Of a stretch of DNA of 13,512 nucleotides, positions 1 through 9,800 are shown in pieces (position 1 is the stretch's first letter; each line of letters begins with the position of its first letter). Origin of the DNA: Phoronis ovalis (Eukaryota > Phoronida > Phoronidae); NCBI GenBank assembly GCA_028565635.1, contig JAOXYB010037762.1, positions 1 through 13,512 on the forward strand, written 5' to 3'. The position numbers and the translations under genes were made by a program. The notes beneath the pieces were generated by a model that did no database searches, was not told the origin of the DNA, and saw nothing but the letters and a program-made list of their open reading frames with translations.

Positions 1-345
1 CTCTTATAATCATCATCAGTGTTTGACATTCTAAATACATTTAGCTTTTGATATTTTTTCTTTTTGGCTATATCACATACCTTATCCCACCACTTAGGTT
101 GTGAGGGTATCTTAGCGGCATTCAAGTTATAACGAATCAACATACCTTTAGTGGAGTATTCAAAAATATCATTTATAGTACTGGTAGCAATGTTAACATC
201 AATATTTACCTAATTTTCTAATTTTTTTAAAAGATTTGCACAGTATTCATCATTTAATGCATTAAGATCTCTTCCTTTTTTTGTTCATTTCATTTAAAAT
301 ATAAAAAGTCGCTTGTTGGCATTTGCTCCAAGTTGTCACGTTCTG
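1..345 (-). mobile_element. Decayed non-LTR (LINE-type) retrotransposon fragment, endonuclease-to-RT linker
   Basis: On the minus strand, bases about 254 to 1 read LNDEYCANLLKKLE, a TAG stop (210-212), then VNIDVNIATSTINDIFEYST and, further on, QPKWWDKVCDIAKKKKYQ. The W-[WF]-D-K-[EV]-C block followed by a Lys/Tyr-rich stretch is typical of the linker between the AP-endonuclease and reverse transcriptase domains in animal LINEs of the CR1, L2 or jockey type (family knowledge). Further upstream, about 300-262, FK-stop-NEQKKEEIL in a shifted frame continues the match, with TGA at 290-292 probably replacing a Trp codon. Two stops and a frameshift make it non-functional here. The right boundary is approximate; the element continues past base 1. 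It sits 3' of mannosidase exon 13, probably inside the last intron. Confidence 0.65.
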
Positions 346-705
346 TATAATTTTGTTTGGATTGATTAGTGCAGTATAGGTTGTACTTTGGTAGTGTGTC
401 ATCTCATTCATATAACCAGAAAAGGAGATGGCAAAGCTACTTTCTCATTTCTACTTTCTATTCAGTTAATATATAAACAAAAGTCATGATGATATAAACC
501 AAAGTACAATTTGTGACATGTCAACAAAACCAATGCAAACTGTAATATTAAAGTATTCAGTATTCATGATACAGACATCTACAGCCACACCTGGTTTATT
601 TGGTATTCAAGACAAGCACATCTACAGTCACATCAAAAATATTTTTTGCTGCGTGATGTTACACTGTTAGTGAGCTGTGTATAAATATACATGTAGGTTA
701 CTTAC
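346..705. other. Non-coding, intron after mannosidase exon 13
   Basis: No exon with a family match could be found here on the minus strand, so the terminal mannosidase exon is expected further left. The only structure seen is one copy of a dispersed repeat at about 570-648. Confidence 0.6.
570..648 (+). repeat. Dispersed repeat, copy 1 (pair with 1663-1739)
   Basis: This copy and 1663-1739 share about 75 bp in the same orientation with only a handful of differences. Shared blocks include agccacacctgg and tattcaagacaagca. Within each copy the phrase acatctacagycaca occurs twice about 42 bp apart, so the unit itself looks like a decayed duplication. Family not recognised. Confidence 0.8.
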
Positions 706-809
706 TTAATAGCCTGTTTGACAGTGAAATTGAAAGTTACAGAAGCTTGTGTGTGTCCACCATAAGCTTCATACAATCTCATTACCAGTACATTCTCATG
801 GTCTTCACT
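706..809 (-). CDS. MAN2C1: Alpha-mannosidase exon 13 (last visible)
   Basis: 104 nt, phase 0 in and phase 2 out. It contains [19 protein letters not shown], the conserved LRLYE block near the C-terminus. The acceptor is ttctacag and the donor a perfect gtaagt. Read through, the next codons are AAG TAA, so intron retention would end the protein one residue later. A further exon of about 35 codons is expected beyond the left edge; none is visible in 1-705. Confidence 0.92.
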
Positions 810-3800
810 CTGTAGAAATGGTGATTTAATTTTTATTTTGTACATCTAAGTATTTTAAATAAAAGTGGCACACTAGATGGATTTTGCCAAAACTTTCTTT
901 CAAATCACAATTACTTTTAAATTTTCGTGAATATTCATTATAGTGGAACTCATTGTAATAGTGCAAGTTCAAATTAAACTAAATGTAGCAGTTTGAAATG
1001 AACGAGAGGTTTGTATAACCACGCCTACTAGCCTGCTACTCAAATAAACTTTCCACATGCTGTCATAAATTTCCAGCAATTCGGATGGGTTTCCGAACAC
1101 ACAACTTGCAGGTGCTAGGGTGCTGGCAACTTATGTTAGTCCATGGAAATTACAGTACAAGTATCAGCAATTTGGGTGCGAATACCGGAAAGTGTTCAAA
1201 TAAGAGGATACTGACACGGTTCGAGTCCACGCTGGTTAGGTAGGACTGATACCAAGCTCTTCCGATGCTACTGAATTAAACGTGCTTGGATGAATCTTGT
1301 TGCTGGGAAAAACCATAATTATTGCTGGATGTACTATTTCATTGCTTTGTTTTAATACACACCAGATTTAGATTCAACTGTTTATATCCTGTTATTTACT
1401 GGCAAATTTTGTTCTTTGCTAATGTCCGACACTACAAGACATTGCTCAGTCATTTCCTCATGGTCACGAAAGTTACAAATCGTTTACACCGACGAAAACA
1501 AGTAGTAAGTATAGATACTATGGAGTTATTCACAAAACTATGCTTTTGGCTTCTTATTAAACCATTTTTGTAAAAATCGAAAATTAGGAAAGTTTAAGCA
1601 GCACTTGGAGGTAGTTGATAATATGCATTTATTTGAATTTTTTTAACACAGCAATTTTGGATAACCAGACATCTCCAGCCACACCTGGATTATTTAGTAT
1701 TCAAGACAAGCATATCTACAGCCACATCAAAAAAATATTCAATTTGGGCCTGATTTTTATGAGCTAAATTTGCCTGCCTACAGGTGTCTCCGGGAGTTTC
1801 ACAGGTACATTTATCTTAGAAACAGTTGAATTTTTTAATTAGAATATTTTTTTAATATATGTATTAAAAAGAAAATATCCTACCCGTTTTAGTGATTCTA
1901 AAATGGCCGCTGGTGTATCTATGGTGATGAACTCTGCTCTTTGCTTAACCTGTGGATCTAAACTAATAGTATTTACCATCAACGGGGAATTCATGCTATA
2001 CGCATGCTGGATCACTTCCGCATCTTGAAATGAACCTGTAATAATTATCAGCAACACAATGACAGTGAGGGGACAATGATAATAATTATAATAATAACCT
2101 GAGAAAAAAATAATTATAGTAACGTGGAATCATTCAACATTGAACTAAGCCACAGATGCTTTTACGACAGGTCTGTAGCAATGTCCTCAGCCTGACTAAC
2201 ATGTGATTGTAAATTGTCCAATGTAAACACAGTATTAAGGCGAGGCATGTAATAATATTATCCATTTACAATTATACTGCAAGACATCCAGTAGATACCT
2301 TCACAACTAAAAATAAGTAAAAGCCGGAGTAACATCCAATTTCACTTTATTTGCCAAGTTCTTACTTAGGTTTTAAAGGACAAGTCTTAACCATATGGCA
2401 ATTTTTTTTGCAAAATTTCATGATTTAATGTGAAACGAGTACTTGTGTATGATAATTAAGAGTGTGATAATACCCATACAAGCAGGGCAGATTAATCTGA
2501 TACAGTCCAATATACATAATGGTTTGACTTTACCATTGTGGGGCATGACTGCATAAGTAAATTGATGAACGCCCATGTCTGCTTTGGCATCAGGAGCTTT
2601 GGGTGCACGCAATCTATAAATTAAATGGAAATGAGATTTATAGATCAGTCTTAACTTCAGTTGGACATTTCAAGAAGACAGCTAACTCAACGTGTTTTGT
2701 TTTTAACTGTAAGTTCAATTACAAGCAATCCTTACAAAACATATAGGTAAAATAATTCAAGAATGACCAGAAGAACGACCAGGCCAGAAGCTTCAATAAA
2801 TCATTGATCAGCCTCCCAATCAACGAATAAGTTATCACATTATAAAGTGGTGTCATATACAACTCAAAGGATGGCTACTGCAAAGAAAAAATTGGCATAG
2901 ATAAGTTGAACTTACAGTGATAAATACATCGTATTGTCTATTGTCGACCAACCATACTTGCAGTCATTTAACACAGCTACACCCCAACCATACTCAGACA
3001 TATCAGCCCACTTGTGTCCACAAACCTACAAATGAAACAAACACAAAAGTAAAACATGTAAATGTACATTCAGAATGAGCCTAAATATAAAATATTCTGT
3101 AAGCATCATGAGCAGAACCTAGCAAGCAGTTATCTACCATTGAGTTCACTTATTGCATACATTAGGCACATGCCTTGATAAAATGCAACATTTTACAAGC
3201 AAAGTTATTGTGGTGCTTCACACTGAGATACCATTAATAATAATTATTATTAATAATTAATAAATACATTTTTGTAAAAATGCAAAGGTTATCACAATAC
3301 AGTCATCTCTTAATTTCTTTAATCAACCCAGACAACATTAGATGCTAATTAATGTACAGAACATATACCTCAAATTGAGCCCAGTCCCACGATGTATTAA
3401 AATGCGTGCTTCTCTGTAGATGTCCGAACTGGATCTCATATGTAGCCTGCATGCTGCGAACATTTAGAGGGAATTCAACTTTCAAGAATTTATGGCTCTC
3501 ATGCCAGTGAACCTAAAATTTATATCTGGGGTTTAAAAAAATTGGTTTCAGAAAATATTTATAATTAAATCAAAATATCACTAAGGCCAAACCAAAAAAG
3601 AAACCTTGTTTAATGGGTATGCTTCAAATTTGACATTTTCACCACTTCAATTACATCATATTTTTTTTTTCTTTTAACACCAAAAACAAAAGCTCAACCT
3701 ACTATATTTTAAGGACAAACAAAAAACAGCATGACCAACTCGGCTTTTGAGGAGTTTTGCCCATTAAACAACTTATCTCTTTGGTGTGGCCTAAACCAGT

Positions 3801-6800
3801 CAATCACAGTTGAGAATCTTCTTTAGCTGAATTTCCGTAACACTCCAGGCTTGATAAGTGTATAATTCATTTGTTACATATTGAGCAACTTTTAAAAAAT
3901 GCAAAAATTATTCAAAGAATGAGTTCTCAGCTGCGTGTTTAGATAGTTTGTTTATAGGACTGACTGAACAATGCACAAAATAAAGGCTTCTGCCAAACTA
4001 TAAATCTGCTGAAATATAATTTCAACTCAAAGTCTACCAACGAATGTACCAATTAAAATGTATCTGAATAGAGGTCACTCTTAACTAAAAGGCAGTTTTG
4101 TGCAAAACACCTTATTATCATTTTGAGGTTTTTACACTTCGTTAAGATTTTTGAACATTTCTAATAATCTTCTTAATAATAACATGATTATCATACTGTA
4201 TAGAGTCGACATAGACTTTCATGGAATATAAAAGCCTTTTTCATACAGAAATCCCTCCAAAAACATACTACTAAGGTTATATCCTCCATTTCAATCAGTA
4301 AATTATTCTTAATACTTACCTCTGTGACAAATCTTAGATATGGACAACCGGCATCTAATACAATTTCCTGTCTGATGTAACTCTTGTCACTGATTTTTAG
4401 AGAAAACTGAAAACAAAACAAAGTATCTAGGATAAATCCACATTTGTTACAAACAAGTAGTTTAAAATTACAACAACAGTCAGGATAATTCGGTGTACAC
4501 TGTTAAACGATAAATGATGGTATCAGGACATTTAAATTTAGGGAAGTATAAAGGAGTGACAAAAGCTTGAATTTTCTAACAATTCCAAGTCATGGTAAAT
4601 GGCAAATGTCTAACTTCCAAACAAAATTTCGAAACATTATATGGACTACCTCAACAGTTGCTCTCAGCGGGCCTTCATCTCTAATGATGGCATACTGTAG
4701 AACATCATTAACTTCAGCTCTGAAACAATGTCATACTTTTAATCAGCTAACACAATAGTATGCAATGTGTTTTAAAGTAGCCAAACACCACAAGGTAAAA
4801 TCTACATGCACTTACCAAATTTTGTAAATACATAAAAATCATGGATTTCATTTACCTAGTACCCTTTTTGAAAAGTGCTGTACCCTTCATGATAAAACGC
4901 CTCCCAACAAAAAAATGAAAGGATTTGACAATCCCATATATAAGTTAATACATGTCCTTACTTTTTTTGCAACTTTTGTTTTCAGTGTACTTTCCTTTTG
5001 GGAATTACTCAGAATTATATATGTACAGAGAGAGCATTTTATATTTTACGTATCCGGCCATTAAAACAACAGTGAGAGTGCATGATTAAAATTTTTATTT
5101 TATTCATGCAATTAACCAAAAACATTTCAAAAGAAATGTTACCTTCTTTTTCAAATATATATGATTGATCCTTTGCTATTTAAACTAGATATTTTAATTC
5201 TAACTTTACTCCTTCAAAAATCACAATGTAGATGCAGTCAACCGTCAGTATACCCAGTCTTTGATATCAAGACTCCTGATTATTCAAACATGCTTCATGA
5301 ATAAAAATGCAGGAACAAATTAAGCAAACCGTTATTCATTCCAAAGTGCATATTAACTGATACACCTCAGATTTACTAACTGATACACCTCAGATTTACT
5401 TTCCAGTCTTAGTTACCTTGTGCTCCGTCAAAATACTAGGGCATTAGGGTGTTGTATTTTGACCACAAAATAACTAAGACAGGTGAGACAAAAAAATTAC
5501 ATAATAATGTAACTTCATTTTTTTTTATTAAAAATATAATTTAAGGTCTGCCCAGTTTATTCATATCATACCAAAGCAAGTCATTGAGAAGCATAAAATA
5601 ATACATTCTTTCTCAGAAACATCTTTTATCTTAACATTCAGCCACTGTATTTTGATGCTGGATAATGCCATTTTCAACATGGTGCAATAATTTTTTTTTC
5701 TAGAAATATTTTCTTTTTGATTATGCCACTGCACACATCAACTGGCTAAACTTTTGCAGTGAGAAATCACATTAAGGTGCAAAATATTGTATATAAAAAT
5801 TAATTATAAAAATGGTAACTGGTTAGTGTTACCTGGTTTGCAGGTGATAATCCATGACATCCCAAGCGTCCCAGTATAACGGTACATCATCAAATATGGT
5901 AAACTGATTTCCAAGTCTATCACTGGCTACAGCATTCCTACAATAAATAGAACATGACACCCAATTATGCTACATGCTCACAGCACCAAGTGAGACGTGC
6001 TGTGTTGATAGATGGCAGCCAGTAGCACTATCAGCCTGTGATCTTGTATTTTAATGTATGCAATCATATTGTGCACAAGTTTATTTATCTTTCAGTAGGA
6101 ACAAAAATAATTTATCAGGCTAGGCATTTGACACAGTTTTCAATATCATTCTAAAATACCATCTAGCCTACAACGCCCGCCTACCTTTGGAAAATTCTTA
6201 AAACCACCTTCAAATCTGACAGGCCATATATAACTGTACCACAACATACTGTCTCAGGAACCAACAAGGCACCAGTCGGCTATATTGGAGATGAACCAAG
6301 TCAAAAATCAAACCTATATTTTGACATATTTTTATGATATGAAATATGATACCAAATATGAAACTGATCTGATAAAAACTAATTGAAGCTGTTTTCAGGA
6401 TACCATCTACGGAAACAAAAATGGCCACCAGTCAGCCATGTTGGAAGTGATCTAAATATAGTTTGACTTGTATTCATCATGTACCAAATATGAAGATGAA
6501 CTGCTAAAACTAAAGCTGTTACTGCCGAGTAAAGAAAGATGTCATGTGTGACAACACTGATGGTGTACCACCTACGCTATATGCCCACGTACTATGTGCA
6601 ACGGGCATAAACATCATACATAAAAACACAAGACACATTCAGTACTTGCTATTTATAAATAATATATAATAATATAATAAAATTATCAATAAGGAGAAGA
6701 GATCAAATGTTTCTCTAACTCTAGCACGTTAAATTATTTGAATACTGGAAATTGTCTGAAACCACTACAATTATCACATACTAAGGTTATACTATAATCA

Positions 6801-9800
6801 TATATGTCGCTTACTTTTCATATCCTTGCAGCGTAAGTAGAGCTATCTTTCCTGAACGATCAATAACAGCTTTGATAAATTCATTCTCTAAGCAGATGCA
6901 ATCATCAACCTACCATATTATAGAATTTACATCAGTTAAGACATCAGATACATGGTCTGATGTGGGAATCTGGCATAAGGAAGCCTCGTCTCAAATGACG
7001 GATTTAATCCTAACATTGTTGCGTTTTTCTCTTACTTTCAGTTTTCATGATCCATGGCCCTTAGTTTTATTTGAAAGTGGGTTTCGATATTTGCACAAAA
7101 AGGAAAGAACTCGCAATTTATAAATGTCAGCTTTTATCGCAAAATGAAGTGAATCTTTCCACTGTTGGCAATCACAATTTCACTCAGGTACAGTGATTGA
7201 TTTCTAAATTTTCCACTAGGTGGTCTTTAGTCAACCAAAGCAAAAATGATACATGATTTTAAATTTAATTAACGAACAATACATATTTTTTTAAGTGCTT
7301 TTTTGAACTATGCGGCACACAGCTGAAACGGAGAATGTAGGATATGGGATCAGAAAATTACTGTTGCATCTATTATTAAATAAAGTTTACCTTTAATTAC
7401 CATGATACAAATTATATATTTTAATCAACTACGTGACACACAGCTGAAACAGGATGTGGCTTGTGGGATCAGAAAATTACTGTCAGTTGCATCTATTATT
7501 AATAAAGGTTGCCTCTAATTACCATGATACAAATTATATATTTTAATCAATACACAGATGAAATATTGGGTCCATTTGTGAAGATAAAAATTTGGTCTAA
7601 GGACAGTAAACCAACAGATACTAACCAATACATAACTACATCAGTGTAAATAATGATTTTTATAAGAATTTACCTTTTCAATTGCAACTGGACATGGTTG
7701 TTTCTCAAATGGCTCATTCATGACAGCATAGCCAAAGCTAGGAACTTCCACATAGGCTACAATTTTACGGAATCCGATACTGTTATATGACTGTATATTA
7801 AGATAATAAAATAGAGACAAAATCTAACAAAAAAATTGACTTTTTTGCAAAAGGGCAAATTTATCCTAACGATAACTAATGTTTTCAAGGAAACACTACA
7901 TATATGTTACTCATATTTATGAAAATGCACCTAAAGTGTTGCCTTTTCTGTCTAGCTGTGTCCCATTTTCACCTTTCAGACGTTTAAAAGCTGGTGAAGT
8001 GGCATCGTCCCCTGTTGCTATGGTAACCACCTCACCCCTAGCCCAAGATAATGTGTTCAATATGACAGATGCATCGGTTTGTGAATTTGTAGATTCCTGC
8101 AGTAAACATGAATTAAAAAGTTACACATTAATATGAAAGTAAGATGCCATGTATATACACTTAGTTAAATTCACATAAATGTATAATGTAAATGTTTAGT
8201 TTACTAATTTTTACCCAAAACATGATACTTATTCAAAACTTTCATTGGTAATTTCTGATGTGTAAGCCATTGCAACAGAAGTCAGAACATATTTTTAATA
8301 TTAATTTAGCCATTATAGCAAACATGTAATATGTATAGCTTGGTATAAAGAAAGTACACTTTGCACTTAAGCTTTTTTAGCTAAATTATACATTGTATAA
8401 TTATAACAACTTAAAACATTACCTCACTGTCTGAAAGCATTGTTTGAAATGCTTGATGTAACAGTTTATTGCCATTTTCAATTATGTCTAAAAACACAAA
8501 GTTAACAATTATCACTGCACCTTATTGTCAAGAGTCATTGTATTACAAAGACTTATGGGAAAATCCTGTTGATCAAAATTCGTGCTAACTATATTTTTAG
8601 CAACTGATACCATAATGTGTAATTTGACCATTTTTAAATGGCACCAGGAATTTTGGTTATATAATCAATTTAGTTTTTTTAACAAAAAAATTACCTTTTT
8701 TTAAACATTAATTAATAAATCAAAGATTTTTTCATGGTATTTACCATTTGTCATAATAAATAATGGGAGTATCATTTACTTCTTAAAAATGTAGTTACCT
8801 CAAACTTAGATCCGTTAGATTTTCTGGTAGGATGTACCATATGATTTTTATGGGATGCCATAAAATGTTAATTAAATTTCATGCGTTGCACACACGAGTC
8901 TAAAAATACTACCATGACATAGTATGAATGTTAGAAGTTTCAGAAAAAAATTCTTTTATGTGAAAAAAACATAATGCGGATTTTTCACGAATTTTCCTTT
9001 AAACTGTAACGAGGGTCTTAATTGTTAAATGCACAGCAGTTTTGTACCAGAAGTGGGAATAACGATTGGTACTTACAATTACAAATAATAGGATGCATAA
9101 TAGTTAAAAATGTATCAGCAAAGTAATAAGCACTTAACAATTCTGTTTGGACTTATTAGTATGCAGGCATCAGTTAAGCCCTTGCGTATGATCAGGTTTA
9201 CTAGTATTTGACAGGCATTTGTTAGGCATTCTGTATGCTCAGGTAAACTATCCTTTGAATCCTAAGAGATATATCTGCCAAAAAAGTGTGTAGTTATGGA
9301 TTAATGAAAGCTTACAGTCATGGCTGCATGAGGGTGTTTAGGTCAGTCATCCTATACTACTGAGTATTGCGCATGCCATAATCTAGAGACAATGGGTATT
9401 GGAATAATTAAATTGTCATTTTAAACAGTCATATAAGGTATGATTGATACTTAATTCACACATACATGTATGCTGGTAAGGGTCGCTATTTTGGCAGAAT
9501 TTTTTGAAAACAATGCTTGAATTTAAATATCAGATATAATGTAATGAAAAAGTACATGGTTTTGCAACCTACATTTATCCTCAACCAAATTATATTAAAA
9601 TAATCCTTAATTTCTACTAACCATGGCTTTGTGAATTTTTATTAATAAAAATGGACCTTTCAATGTAACAGACAGATGCTTAGATAAAAATGCAAGCAAC
9701 AGTAGTGCCCTCTGAATTACCCATACAAATATGCCATCTTAGGTACATGTATTATAATTACAGGTACTTAACATTTTGTTTAATAGTTCAATCTGTTAAA

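Larger units (their letters stand above)
810..1883. other. Intron between mannosidase exons 12 and 13
   Basis: 1074 bp. No exon is supported here. The 83-codon open frame at 1322-1573 on the plus strand has no recognisable family and low-complexity composition. The intron holds a possible SINE-like stretch (1010-1290) and repeat copy 1663-1739. Confidence 0.7.
4720..5832. other. Intron between mannosidase exons 6 and 7
   Basis: 1113 bp, AT-rich. It holds the 23-bp duplication at 5354-5399 and the hairpin at 5406-5480. No coding signal on either strand. Confidence 0.65.

Noticed and set aside
1190-1262. A true tRNA gene around the B-box-like motif
   Set aside because: The T-stem bases mispair and I find no anticodon arm, acceptor stem or A box at normal spacing.
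1322-1573. 83-codon open frame on the plus strand
   Set aside because: Lies inside an intron, has no recognisable family and no supporting splice or start signals; chance length in AT-rich DNA.
4567-4758. 63-codon open frame on the plus strand
   Set aside because: Covers mannosidase exon 7 in antisense; no family resemblance.
5354-5399. CRISPR-like direct repeats
   Set aside because: Two directly adjacent copies with no spacer, in an animal intron.
5437-5453. Telomere-type repeat in the hairpin loop
   Set aside because: Only two TAGGG words that are not in tandem; chance is sufficient.
6872-7123. 83-codon open frame on the plus strand
   Set aside because: Partly antisense to exon 5 and otherwise intronic; no recognisable motif.
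7879-8136. 85-codon open frame on the plus strand
   Set aside because: Antisense shadow of mannosidase exon 3, whose minus frame gives [11 protein letters not shown].
8740-8755. Short palindrome tggtatttacca as a regulatory site
   Set aside because: Single short palindrome with no repeat elsewhere and no context.
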